A stretch of 64,000 nt of DNA, from contig NZ_CP061305.1 of NCBI RefSeq assembly GCF_018687755.1, positions 1,425,099 through 1,489,098 of the forward strand, given 5' to 3'. Of this stretch, positions 1-8,857 are shown piece by piece (position 1 is the stretch's first letter; the number at the start of each line of letters is the position of its first letter). The notes beneath the pieces were generated by a model. The model made no database searches and had not been told where the DNA came from. It saw nothing but the letters and a program-made list of their open reading frames with translations. The position numbers and the translations under genes are program-made. This DNA comes from Polynucleobacter sp. JS-Mosq-20-D10 (GTDB lineage Bacteria; Pseudomonadota; Gammaproteobacteria; Burkholderiales; Burkholderiaceae).

Positions 1-598
1 TACCCTGCTCACGAGCAATATCTAACATCAAGTCAAATACGCCATCGGCAGTTTCGGTATCAAGATTACCCGTTGGCTCATCTGCCAGAACGCAAGAAGG
101 ATTACCAACTAGTGCACGGGCCACCGCAACACGCTGACGCTCACCACCAGACAATTCACCTGGCGTATGCTGTTCACGCTTCGCTAAACCAACCGCATGC
201 AACATCGTGCTTGCTCGCTCCATAGACTCTTCATTACTCAAGCCACGGATACGTAAAGGTAAGGCGACATTTTCAACAGCACTGAATTCATCTAAAAGAT
301 GATGGAACTGGTAAATAAAACCCAGACTGTGATTGCGTAATTGATCTAGTTTGCTTGCCGGTAATTTGTGGAGATTCTGCCCAGCAAGCATCACAGTACC
401 GGCACTAGGGGTATCTAAGCCACCCAATAAATGCAGTAAGGTGCTTTTACCTGAGCCAGAAGATCCTACGATGGCGACCTTCTCAGAAGTACTCACCTGT
501 AAATCAATTTCCTTCAGGACATCGACAGCGGTGGGCCCTTTGCCATAGGTCTTTGCTAGACCTGATGCACTCAAAATGATTTGATTGGGATCACTCAT
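1..598 (-). CDS. lolD: Lipoprotein-releasing ABC transporter ATPase LolD (3' part outside window)
   Basis: ATP-binding subunit of the Lol exporter, which extracts mature lipoproteins from the inner membrane and hands them to LolA. About 199 codons are visible, and the frame is open to the left edge, so the C-terminus is missing. The Walker A motif GSSGSGKS is at residues 45-52, followed by the ABC signature LSGGERQRVAVARAL and the Walker B/D-loop stretch LADEPTGNLD. The start ATG (complement of 596-598) overlaps the stop of the upstream lolC/E-like gene by 8 bp, so the two are translationally coupled. Assignment to LolD rather than another MacB-type ATPase rests on the coupled LolC/E permease. 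Confidence 0.93.
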   Translation of the reverse strand, partial: MSDPNQIILSASGLAKTYGKGPTAVDVLKEIDLQVSTSEKVAIVGSSGSGKSTLLHLLGGLDTPSAGTVMLAGQNLHKLPASKLDQLRNHSLGFIYQFHHLLDEFSAVENVALPLRIRGLSNEESMERASTMLHAVGLAKREQHTPGELSGGERQRVAVARALVGNPSCVLADEPTGNLDTETADGVFDLMLDIAREQG

Positions 599-1853
599 AG
601 CGCAATGCCTCCGCAGGCTGAACTTGGGCAGCTCGTCGACTTGGATACAGGGTGGCCAATACGGAGAGGCCAAAGGCCATCAAGCCCACCGTAACAACAT
701 CCGACAAACGAACGTCCGATGGCAGCTCACTAATAAAGTACACATCGCGTGGCAAGAAGCGCACACGGAAGATGGCTTCAATTGCAGGAACAATCACGTC
801 GATGTTTAAAGCAATCAGGAGACCCAAGCCAACACCGGCCAAAGAGCCTAGTAAGCCAATCGCCAAACCTTGTACTAAGAAGATTCGCTGAATGAGTCCT
901 GGGCTCGCACCCATCGTTCTTAAGATAGCAATATCAGCCTGCTTCTCATTTACTGTCATCACTAGGGTGGATACCAAATTAAAAGCAGCAACCGCAATAA
1001 TTAAGGTCAGAATGATGAACATCATCTTTCGTTCAGTTTGAACAGCAGCAAACCAATTACGATTCGAGCGCGACCAGTCGCTCACCCACAAAGCTTGTGG
1101 CACAACTTGAGCCAATTCAGAAGCAATCTCTGGTGCACGCTGCATATCATCGACCTTCACGCGTAACCCAGATGGATCTTGTAGACGCAATAAAGCAGCG
1201 GCATCTTTCCAATGCATGATGGCTAAAGAGCTATCGTATTCATAATGACCACTATCCACAATGCCCACCACTTGTAGTGTTCGCATTCTAGGCATGGCAC
1301 CTGCAGGAGTGAGGTCGCTCTCTGGCACGATCAAGTTAATACGATCACCAACCCGCGCCCCAACCATGTTGGCAAGCTGTGCGCCCAAGGCAACGCTAAA
1401 CGCACCTGGCTTGAGATCCTCGATGCTGCCAGCAATAAACTGCTTAGGTAAATCAGAAACCCTACCTTCCTCGCTTGGCAATACTCCCCGAATAGATACG
1501 CCACGCATTACATTCTCGCGACTGAGTAAACCTTGCGAGCTGACCATCGGAGCGACACTCACAACGTGTGGCTGGGCAGCTACCTTGAGTGCTATCGGCT
1601 CCCAATTGGCTAAACCATCTGGGGCAGTAATTTCAACATGAGAAAGGACGGACAACATGCGGTCGCGCACTTCCTTCTGAAAGCCATTCATCACTGAGAG
1701 CACTACAATCAGGGCGGCAACACCCAAGGCGATACCTGCTGTGGAGATTCCAGAAATAAAAGACAGGAAGCCATCACGCTTACCGACCGTCTTGCGACGC
1801 TTAGATCGGGTGTAGCGCAGGCCAATTTCTAGCTCAATAGGAAGTCTCAACAT
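591..1853 (-). CDS. lolC: Lipoprotein-releasing ABC transporter permease, LolC/LolE family
   Basis: Inner-membrane permease of the Lol lipoprotein release system, 420 residues, the usual family length. The N-terminus (ELEIGLRYTRSKRR) is a LolC/E hallmark and precedes a first membrane segment at about residues 30-55. A large periplasmic domain follows (about 60-270), then three C-terminal membrane segments of the FtsX type. The stop overlaps the start of lolD. No second permease gene follows directly: lolD comes next and continues out of the window. This fits a single LolC/E-type permease that may homodimerise, as in many non-enteric proteobacteria, but a second gene beyond the edge cannot be excluded. 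Confidence 0.92.
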   Translation of the reverse strand: MLRLPIELEIGLRYTRSKRRKTVGKRDGFLSFISGISTAGIALGVAALIVVLSVMNGFQKEVRDRMLSVLSHVEITAPDGLANWEPIALKVAAQPHVVSVAPMVSSQGLLSRENVMRGVSIRGVLPSEEGRVSDLPKQFIAGSIEDLKPGAFSVALGAQLANMVGARVGDRINLIVPESDLTPAGAMPRMRTLQVVGIVDSGHYEYDSSLAIMHWKDAAALLRLQDPSGLRVKVDDMQRAPEIASELAQVVPQALWVSDWSRSNRNWFAAVQTERKMMFIILTLIIAVAAFNLVSTLVMTVNEKQADIAILRTMGASPGLIQRIFLVQGLAIGLLGSLAGVGLGLLIALNIDVIVPAIEAIFRVRFLPRDVYFISELPSDVRLSDVVTVGLMAFGLSVLATLYPSRRAAQVQPAEALRYE

Positions 1854-1899
1854 ACTTACAGTTTAGTGAATTAAACGAGCAAACTGATGGATTCTGTAA

Positions 1900-2880
1900 A
1901 TGCCACCTAAAATCAGGGAAATGACTGCCAATTTGACCTCCCAAATAAGTTCTTTGCGACGCTTTACCCTGATGGTGTCGGGCGAAGATGCTATTGACGC
2001 TGGATTAGAGCGTGATACCCCACCCAGCGGACTTCCGCAGGAGCGCTTTCTACTAGGCGATCAACTGCCGATTGCCTCAGTCTTGCTATTGGGTCAAAGC
2101 AACCTAGCAGTTAACCCAAATGAAGCTATTGCCTGCCTACAACCAGTCCACCTTCATGCCACCCGGGATCATTTAATCCTGATGGCCCAAAGTCAGATTG
2201 ATCTGACGGCAAATGAATCTGCCAGCTTGCTTCAAGTTGCCCTCCCCTTCATTGAAGAAGATTTTAGAAGCAAGGTGTTATTCCAAGGCCAGCGTGATTG
2301 GTTTATTTCAGCCGGTCCATTTGCTAGTCTTGCAACGCACTCTATTGATCAAGCGCATGGTCGCAATATTGATTGGTGGATGCCGCGCGATACAAACGTG
2401 ACTGGAGTTGCTAAGCTCTGGCGCAAACTCCAAAATGAAATTCAGATGCTCTGGCATATTGATCCAGTCAATCAGGAGCGTGAACAACGCGGATACCCCA
2501 GCATCAACTCCTTATGGATTAGCGGTATCGGTAAACTAGCTGATATTCAGACTCCTCCATTGCTTGAGAATGTAGGCCAGATATATGGAGATCATCCCCT
2601 CTTAGCTGGGTTAGCTAAATACCTTTCAATCCCTCAACAGTGTGAAATTGATTTCTCAAAGCTGCAAAATGCCTTTGCTTGGATTGATCGTCCGGCGAGT
2701 ATTTGGGATAACTTGAGAAGAGTGCTGTTGAGTAATGAGCTAGATGAAATCGAAGTGATCGATTTTCCCAAGGGTCAAACTCGCCACAGAATCTTCACAG
2801 CTAAAGACTTAAACAAAAAGTCATGGGCCTTCTGGAAAAAACCAGAACCCTTAACTTGGCAAAAAATTATTTCATCATGA
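1900..2880 (+). CDS. Conserved RpfE-like protein upstream of recJ
   Basis: About 326 residues, no signal peptide, no membrane segment and no catalytic motif that I can recognise. It is a soluble protein with many Trp and acidic/amide residues (for example NIDWWMPRDTN and LWHIDPVNQER). Its last codon overlaps the recJ start in an ATGA arrangement, and recJ-prfB-lysS follow. From memory, the same position next to recJ, prfB and lysS is held in xanthomonads by rpfE, and Burkholderiales relatives are sometimes annotated as phosphoglycerate-mutase-like regulators. The family call is therefore by context and general resemblance. The start is uncertain: an ATG at 1921 (second Met) follows AGGGA closely and may be used instead. 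Function unknown. Confidence 0.7.
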   Translation: MPPKIREMTANLTSQISSLRRFTLMVSGEDAIDAGLERDTPPSGLPQERFLLGDQLPIASVLLLGQSNLAVNPNEAIACLQPVHLHATRDHLILMAQSQIDLTANESASLLQVALPFIEEDFRSKVLFQGQRDWFISAGPFASLATHSIDQAHGRNIDWWMPRDTNVTGVAKLWRKLQNEIQMLWHIDPVNQEREQRGYPSINSLWISGIGKLADIQTPPLLENVGQIYGDHPLLAGLAKYLSIPQQCEIDFSKLQNAFAWIDRPASIWDNLRRVLLSNELDEIEVIDFPKGQTRHRIFTAKDLNKKSWAFWKKPEPLTWQKIISS

Positions 2881-4622
2881 GTCTATTCTCTCAGCGCCCC
2901 TTCTCTGATCGCGCAGCTAGCTGGTTACAGCAAAGTGGTCTGCACCCATTATTAGCAAGACTATATGCAGCTCGTGGCATTGATAAACCAGATGAACTCT
3001 CTTTAGATCTAAAGCAACTACTCTCACCAGTCGAGTTGAAAAACTGCATTAGTACTGCCGCCCTGCTAGCAGATATTTTGGAACGTAAAGAGTCCATGCT
3101 GGTGGTAGCCGACTATGACTGTGATGGCGCTACTGCATGCGCTGTTGCTCTGCGTGGATTGAAGATGTTGGGTGGGCCAGATACTCCCATTCAGTTCTTG
3201 GTGCCCAATCGCTTTACGATGGGCTATGGACTAACTCCAGAGGTGGTTGATCTTGCCGCTCAGCAAGACCCCAAACCCAAATATCTTATTACAGTCGATA
3301 ACGGTATTGCCAGCGAAGCTGGAGTAGACCGAGCTCGCGAGCTCGGAATGGAAGTGATCGTGACTGACCACCACCTGCCAGGAGATCGACTGCCCAAAGC
3401 CACTGCAATCGTCAATCCCAATCAACCGGGTTGTCACTTCCCAAGCAAAGCGCTTGCTGGTGTAGGTGTTATGTTCTATTTGCTAGTTGCTTTGCGAGCC
3501 GAGCTTCGTCAGCGCGGCAAATTTACTACTGAAACTCAACCCAAGATTGAGAACCTATTAGATCTCGTGGCTTTAGGTACCGTAGCGGATGTGGCACAGC
3601 TTGATCGCAATAACCGCATCTTGGTTTCCAATGGTCTGAAACGTATTCGTGCAGGAGTATCGCAAGCTGGTATTCAAGCACTGTTTCAGGCAGCTGTGCG
3701 CGATCCTCGCAAGGCTAATACCTTTGACTTAGGTTTTGCCATCGGCCCTCGCTTAAATGCAGCAGGACGTCTAGCGGACATGACTTTAGGTATTCGCTTA
3801 TTAATTTGCGATAAGCCCGAAGAAGCTATTGAACTGGCTTACGAACTCGATCGCATTAATCGCGAGAGACGCGTTATTGAAGGCGGTATGCAAGAAGCCG
3901 CTCTCGCCCATCTCGCTGAAGATCAATTAGCAGGAAGTATGGCAGAGCGTTCCAGTATCTGCCTTTGGAATGCAGAATGGCACCAAGGCGTGGTTGGCAT
4001 CGTGGCCTCTCGTCTGAAAGAACGTTTTAATCGTCCCGCGATTGTCTTTGCTCCAGCCGATGGCTCTAGCGGGGAAGAGTTGCGTGGCTCCGGTAGATCG
4101 CTGACAGGTTTTCATCTGCGAGATGCCTTAGATATTGTTTCTAAACGTGAGCCGGGTCTGATTCTCAAATTTGGAGGGCATGCTATGGCGGCAGGTCTTA
4201 GCATTAGAAAAGCCGATTTTGAAAAGTTTGATACTGTGTTTCAGCAGGTTGCCAATGGCTTACTGAATGATGAATTACTAGAGCGTCGCCATATTCATGA
4301 TGGTCCACTAGGACTATCTGAATTCACACCTGAAACCGGTGATCTCCTGGCTGAAGAAATCTGGGGGCAAGGCTTTCCGCAACCCATTTTTTACGGTGAA
4401 TTTGAGATTGGTCAGCAAAGCCTCATGAAAGAAAAACATCTGCGCCTGCAGCTTCGTCCCATTGGGGACGGTCAACTGGCCAGCAAACCATTTACAGGCG
4501 TTTGGTTCAATCGGACCCAGCCCTTGCCAGCCAAAGCCAAGCTAGCCTATCGCCTAGTCACTGACCGTTTTCAAGGGCAGGCACGCGTACAACTCATGAT
4601 TGAGGCGCACGACGAAGGCTAG
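2877..4622 (+). CDS. recJ: Single-stranded-DNA-specific exonuclease RecJ
   Basis: 5'-3' ssDNA exonuclease of the DHH phosphoesterase superfamily, used in RecF-pathway recombination, mismatch repair and base excision repair. With the ATG at 2877 the protein has 581 residues, normal for RecJ. Metal-binding motifs are visible: ADYDCDGAT around residues 78-86, TDHHLPGD around 163-170, and the DHHA1 motif FGGHAMAAG in the C-terminal half. An open frame extends upstream to 2823, but that lies inside the preceding gene. The ATGA overlap at 2877-2880 argues for the shorter start and translational coupling. Confidence 0.95.
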   Translation: MSLFSQRPFSDRAASWLQQSGLHPLLARLYAARGIDKPDELSLDLKQLLSPVELKNCISTAALLADILERKESMLVVADYDCDGATACAVALRGLKMLGGPDTPIQFLVPNRFTMGYGLTPEVVDLAAQQDPKPKYLITVDNGIASEAGVDRARELGMEVIVTDHHLPGDRLPKATAIVNPNQPGCHFPSKALAGVGVMFYLLVALRAELRQRGKFTTETQPKIENLLDLVALGTVADVAQLDRNNRILVSNGLKRIRAGVSQAGIQALFQAAVRDPRKANTFDLGFAIGPRLNAAGRLADMTLGIRLLICDKPEEAIELAYELDRINRERRVIEGGMQEAALAHLAEDQLAGSMAERSSICLWNAEWHQGVVGIVASRLKERFNRPAIVFAPADGSSGEELRGSGRSLTGFHLRDALDIVSKREPGLILKFGGHAMAAGLSIRKADFEKFDTVFQQVANGLLNDELLERRHIHDGPLGLSEFTPETGDLLAEEIWGQGFPQPIFYGEFEIGQQSLMKEKHLRLQLRPIGDGQLASKPFTGVWFNRTQPLPAKAKLAYRLVTDRFQGQARVQLMIEAHDEG

Positions 4623-4650
4623 GCTGTAATAACCCCCTTATAATCAGGGG

Positions 4651-5755
4651 ATGGAAGCCGAACAACTCAACATTATTTCAAATACCCTGTCCGATCTGCT
4701 CACCCGTGAGCAAGCACTTCGGGGGTATCTTTGACTTCGAAGTAAAGTCACGACGCCTTACTGAAGTTAATTCTATTCTTGAAGATCCCACCATTTGGGA
4801 TGATCAAAAGAAAGCGCAAGCCCTCGGCAAAGAGAAGAAATTGCTTGATGGTGTCGTTGCCACACTCACTGATTTAAATAGCAATATCACTGGTGCCCTC
4901 GAATTATTCGACATGGCTAAAGAAGAGAGTGATTTTGAAACGATTGGCGCTATCGAACAAGACGTTGAAAGCTATAGCAAGATCATTCATGATCTCGAGT
5001 TCCGCCGTATGTTCCATAACGAAATGGATTCCTGTAATTGCTTTATCGATGTTCAAGCGGGCGCCGGTGGAACAGAGGCTTGCGACTGGGCCAGCATACT
5101 TCTGCGCCAATACCTTAAATATTGCGAGCGCAAAGGCTACAAGACAGAAATCCTAGAAGAATCCGATGGTGATGTTGCCGGCATCAAGAGCGCCACTATC
5201 AAGGTAGATGGTGAATATGCTTACGGGCACCTGCGCTCAGAAACTGGTGTGCACCGCTTAGTGCGCAAGTCACCCTTTGACTCCTCTAATGGTCGCCATA
5301 CTTCTTTTGCCAGTATCTACGTATACCCGGAGATTGATGACTCGATTGAGATTGACGTTAATCCAGCCGATATTCGTACCGACACCTATCGCGCCTCTGG
5401 TGCGGGTGGTCAGCACATTAATAAAACCGACTCTGCTGTTCGCTTAACCCACCTGCCCACCGGGATCGTGGTGCAGTGTCAGAATGACCGAAGTCAGCAC
5501 CGCAACAGGGCTGAGGCGATGACGATGCTGAAATCACGTCTATATGAACACGAGATGCAAAAACGTCGTGCAGAACAGGATAAGCTTGAAGCCAGTAAAA
5601 CTGATGTGGGCTGGGGTCATCAGATCCGCTCTTATGTGCTAGACCAGAGTCGCATCAAAGACTTACGTACTAACGTTGAGATCTCGAATACACAAAAAGT
5701 ATTAGACGGTGATCTTGATGCCTTTATTGAAGCCAGCCTGAAGCAAGGCGTTTGA
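4651..5755 (+). CDS. prfB: Peptide chain release factor 2 (programmed +1 frameshift)
   Basis: RF2 recognises UAA and UGA stop codons and triggers peptide release. Codons 1-27 (ATG at 4651, MEAEQLNIIS...) run into an in-frame UGA at 4732-4734. After a +1 shift at CTT-T the frame continues from GAC at 4733 to the stop at 5753-5755, giving about 367 residues, the usual RF2 length. The GGQ loop (ASGAGGQHINKTDSAVRL) is present. The tripeptide SPF within VRKSPFDSSNGRHTSF matches RF2 stop recognition. A caller that ignores the shift would start at about 4706 and lose the real N-terminus. It lies between recJ and lysS, as in many proteobacteria. Confidence 0.96.
4720..4735 (+). promoter_or_regulatory. 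RF2 autoregulatory +1 frameshift site
   Basis: The sequence CGGGGGTATCTTTGAC holds, in order, an internal Shine-Dalgarno-like GGGGG, the spacer TAT, the slippery CTT codon, the in-frame TGA stop and a C. This is the classical prfB recoding signal (AGGGGGTATCTTTGAC in enteric bacteria), with only the first base different. When RF2 is scarce the ribosome pauses at UGA and slips +1 to make full-length RF2. Confidence 0.95.
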
Positions 5756-5789
5756 TTCATTACTCCCATTCCAGTTATTAATATTCAAT

Positions 5790-7346
5790 ATGAACGATCC
5801 AGTGAATTCAACTCCTCACCAAGCTGCAGCTACTGAAGTTGTAGATGAAAACCACATCATCGCCGAGCGTCGCGAGAAATTAGCCAAGCTACGTGAAGGT
5901 GGCATCGCATTTCCGAACGACTTCGTACCGACCCACTTAGCAGCAGATCTGCATACTCACTACGACAGCCTCACCAAAGAGGAATTAGCCGCCAAGAAGG
6001 TGCATGTCAAAGTGGCTGGCCGCATGGTACTCAAACGGGTGATGGGTAAGGCAAGCTTTGCCACCATTCAAGATCGTAGTGGCCAGATTCAGTTCTACAT
6101 TAATGATGAAATCAGTGGTGCCGATATTCATGGTGCATTTAAGCACTGGGATATGGGTGACTTTATCTCCGCTGAGGGCAATTTATTTAAGACCAATAAA
6201 GGCGAGCTCTCCGTTGAATGTAGCAAGCTGCGCCTGCTGAGCAAGTCTTTACGTCCATTGCCAGATAAGTTCCATGGTTTATCGGACCTAGAGACCAAGT
6301 ATCGCCAACGTTACGTTGACTTGATCGTCAATCCAGAAAGTCGCAATACTTTCAGGGCACGTAGCAATACGATTGCCTCCTTGCGTCGCCATATGCTTGA
6401 TGCAGACTTTATGGAAGTAGAAACACCAATGCTCCATCCGATTCCTGGTGGCGCAACTGCTAAACCCTTCACTACGCACCACAATGCTTTAGACATGCAA
6501 ATGTTCTTGCGTATTGCACCAGAGTTGTATTTGAAGCGCTTAGTAGTGGGTGGCTTTGAGCGTGTGTTTGAAATTAACCGTAATTTCCGCAATGAGGGCG
6601 TGAGCCCACGACATAATCCAGAATTCACGATGATGGAATTCTATGCAGCCTATACCGATTACCGTTGGTTGATGGATTTTACGGAGAGCTTAATTCGCGC
6701 TGCTGCAATGGATGCACAAGGTACTGCTGTACTAACCCACCAAGGTCGTGAGCTGGATCTGAGCAAGCCCTTCCAGCGCTTAACGATTACTGAAGCCATC
6801 TTGAAATACTGTGGCCAGTCAAACAAGAGTTATGAAGTGGCTCAGTTAGAAGACGCTGCATTCATCCGCGCTGAACTGAAAAAAGGTGGCGAGAATCCAG
6901 ACTCCCCTACACTCAAGAATGCTGGTATTGGCGCTCTTCAATTAGCGCTTTTTGAATTAGTTGCCGAGTCACACCTATGGGAGCCAACTTACATTATCGA
7001 TTACCCAATCGAAGTCAGTCCTCTTGCCCGTGAATCGGATACCCGCCCTGGTATTACCGAGCGCTTTGAATTATTCATTACCGGTCGTGAAATTGCCAAC
7101 GGCTTCTCAGAGTTAAATGATGCGGAAGATCAAGCCAATCGCTTCCGTAAGCAAGTAGAGCAAAAAGAAGCAGGTGATGAAGAGGCAATGTACTTTGACC
7201 ATGACTTCATTCGCGCGCTGGAATACGGTATGCCTCCGACTGGTGGTTGCGGTATAGGCATTGATCGCTTAGTTATGCTACTAACTGACGTGCCTAATAT
7301 TCGTGATGTGATTTTGTTCCCACATCTGCGTCGTGAAGAAGAGTAA
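5790..7346 (+). CDS. lysS: Lysyl-tRNA synthetase, class II
   Basis: Charges tRNA-Lys in the cytoplasm; 518 residues, typical. An N-terminal OB-fold anticodon-binding domain (about residues 60-170, KVAGRMVLKRVMGKASFATI) precedes the class II core. Motif 2 (FEINRNFRNEGVSPRHNPEF) and motif 3 (GGCGIGIDRLVMLL) are intact. It follows prfB by 34 bp and ends in a strong terminator, so recJ-prfB-lysS can be one transcript. The ATG at 5790 precedes a poorly conserved leader of about 20 residues, as usual in LysS. Confidence 0.97.
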   Translation: MNDPVNSTPHQAAATEVVDENHIIAERREKLAKLREGGIAFPNDFVPTHLAADLHTHYDSLTKEELAAKKVHVKVAGRMVLKRVMGKASFATIQDRSGQIQFYINDEISGADIHGAFKHWDMGDFISAEGNLFKTNKGELSVECSKLRLLSKSLRPLPDKFHGLSDLETKYRQRYVDLIVNPESRNTFRARSNTIASLRRHMLDADFMEVETPMLHPIPGGATAKPFTTHHNALDMQMFLRIAPELYLKRLVVGGFERVFEINRNFRNEGVSPRHNPEFTMMEFYAAYTDYRWLMDFTESLIRAAAMDAQGTAVLTHQGRELDLSKPFQRLTITEAILKYCGQSNKSYEVAQLEDAAFIRAELKKGGENPDSPTLKNAGIGALQLALFELVAESHLWEPTYIIDYPIEVSPLARESDTRPGITERFELFITGREIANGFSELNDAEDQANRFRKQVEQKEAGDEEAMYFDHDFIRALEYGMPPTGGCGIGIDRLVMLLTDVPNIRDVILFPHLRREEE

Positions 7347-7375
7347 GCAGTTCGAATATCTTTCTTCAGAAATCA

Positions 7376-7408
7376 AAAGCCGCAGACTTCAACCTCTGCG
7401 GCTTTTTT
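7376..7408 (+). terminator. Rho-independent terminator after lysS
   Basis: A perfect 11-bp stem (AAAGCCGCAGA / TCTGCGGCTTT) with an 8-nt loop is followed by a T run, 30 bp after the lysS stop. A-rich sequence on the other side means it may also serve the convergent osmC-like gene. Confidence 0.9.
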
Positions 7409-7428
7409 CTGAGCTACATCACGAGCAG

Positions 7429-7881
7429 TTAAATGGCTGGATATAACTTTACGCTCTCACTATCAATTACGGTCACATTAACCGGAATACCAAGACTCAC
7501 GCTAGAGGATACGGTGCAGAAATCCTGAAACTGCGCCAATACACGCTCGAGATTCTCAAGGCTATTTCCCGGAACGCCAATCCGAATCTCTACATTGATG
7601 ACCAATATACGTAAACGGTTTTCTGCGTTTCTACCGATTTCGCAACTGGCCTTCGTTTCGATTGGCTCGGGATTTTGCTTAAACTTTCTGAGCGCAAAGA
7701 GTAGCGAATCAGACAGGCAATTAGCTACACCTGCCAACAAGAACTGTGATGGTGTAGCACCTTGCGATCCTCCAAGGGGTGGCGGCTCATCTCCATAAAT
7801 GGGATCACGCTCTTCGTTGTAATAAATCGCAAATTGATAATCGGCTTGCTGAACTAGTCTTACAGAGGGTTCGCCACTCAT
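7429..7881 (-). CDS. OsmC family peroxiredoxin-like protein
   Basis: 150-residue OsmC/Ohr superfamily protein. Two conserved cysteines are visible: Cys55 in GVANCLSDSL and Cys122 in FQDFCTVSSSV, the spacing expected for the peroxidatic and resolving pair. Family members reduce organic hydroperoxides in the cytoplasm, but many OsmC-like proteins such as this have no tested substrate. It lies convergent to lysS and 28 bp downstream of a methyltransferase-like membrane protein gene on the same strand, possibly co-transcribed. Confidence 0.85.
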   Translation of the reverse strand: MSGEPSVRLVQQADYQFAIYYNEERDPIYGDEPPPLGGSQGATPSQFLLAGVANCLSDSLLFALRKFKQNPEPIETKASCEIGRNAENRLRILVINVEIRIGVPGNSLENLERVLAQFQDFCTVSSSVSLGIPVNVTVIDSESVKLYPAI

Positions 7882-7909
7882 AAAAACTCCAATAACTTAA
7901 AACACCATA

Positions 7910-8395
7910 TTAATAGATAGCAGGAATTAACTTTTTGACCCTAAGCTGATAGTCTCGGTAATCTGGAAAACGCTCTACCAGCCAGACCTCTTCCCGCCTC
8001 GCCTTGATATCAAATAAGAAAAATAGGCTAATGGCATAGATCAATACATAAATGCCGGGGAAGATGAGTAGCCAAGCAAGTGCTGCTAAGAGCACCCCAA
8101 AGTAGATCGGGTGCCGTACAAATTGATATAAGCCATTCTGAATCAGAACAGCATTCTCTTTTGGGCAAGGTAAAGGGGTGAGATTTTTACCGAGATTAAT
8201 GACGGCAATTACCATGATCAAACAAGCTAGTAATCCAATGGCAATGCCACAGGATTGCAGAATAGAAGCAATTGGTTCTGAGCTGATTAAAAGAGAGCCT
8301 TTAGGGCCACATAAGAGAAGGCCAATCAGAATGCCCTGCACCACCACATACCATGCGCCTCTCGCAAAGATCGATTGATGTGGCAATGGACTCAT
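7910..8395 (-). CDS. Isoprenylcysteine carboxyl methyltransferase-like membrane protein
   Basis: 161 residues with four or five hydrophobic segments. The C-terminal half carries the PEMT/ICMT signature: QFVRHPIYFGVLLAAL at about residues 91-106, then an acidic, Arg-rich stretch ending ERFPDYRDYQLRVKKLIP. Bacterial proteins of this family are integral membrane methyltransferases using S-adenosylmethionine; substrates are usually unknown. The call is at family level only. It sits between osmC and a small membrane protein gene on the minus strand. Confidence 0.8.
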   Translation of the reverse strand: MSPLPHQSIFARGAWYVVVQGILIGLLLCGPKGSLLISSEPIASILQSCGIAIGLLACLIMVIAVINLGKNLTPLPCPKENAVLIQNGLYQFVRHPIYFGVLLAALAWLLIFPGIYVLIYAISLFFLFDIKARREEVWLVERFPDYRDYQLRVKKLIPAIY

Positions 8396-8435
8396 AGTGT
8401 GGCCTTATTAAGATAAGATCACAGTCTATCTTGGT

Positions 8436-8708
8436 TTAGAGGTTCAAGGCCTGATTAAAGTGCTCATCAACACTACCTGCTTCTTGGGTCAACACCTGTT
8501 GTGCAATTAGGAAAACGCCTGAAACGAAACTAAGGCAAACCAATAGTCCAAAGGCGTGATACTGGTTCAAACCATTCCGATTAAGCACCTCCAGATAAAG
8601 GTCGCCATCAAAGGCAAGGTGGGTAGATAAGCTCAATAGAGCCACACCCAAAAATATCTGGATTACGCTCAGAAATAGGGACTTTTGGGCTACAGGCTTA
8701 TTAGACAT
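8436..8708 (-). CDS. Small hypothetical membrane protein
   Basis: About 90 residues (97 if the upstream ATG at 8729 is used) with two predicted membrane segments, roughly SLFLSVIQIFLGVALLSL and a second around LLVCLSFVSGVFLIAQ. The tail is acidic and soluble. I chose the Met at 8708 because a weak AAAGAG lies upstream of it and none precedes 8729. I do not recognise the family. It is the first gene of a possible three-gene minus-strand unit with the ICMT-like and OsmC genes. Confidence 0.6.
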   Translation of the reverse strand: MSNKPVAQKSLFLSVIQIFLGVALLSLSTHLAFDGDLYLEVLNRNGLNQYHAFGLLVCLSFVSGVFLIAQQVLTQEAGSVDEHFNQALNL

Positions 8709-8857
8709 ATGGCTCTTTCGATTGGGCATAAAATGATCATAGGGGGCTAGCCGGCATAAGTAAAAGACTCCCTTTTTATATGCTAAATACTTTTTTATCT
8801 ATAGAACCATCCCCAGAATGAGGATAATTAGGATTTACACACTATTAACTAGTATTT

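Noticed and set aside
4639..4644. TATAAT just before the prfB ATG, suggesting a promoter and leaderless mRNA
   Set aside because: No -35-like hexamer at proper spacing; recJ-prfB spacing is short and co-transcription is enough to explain expression.
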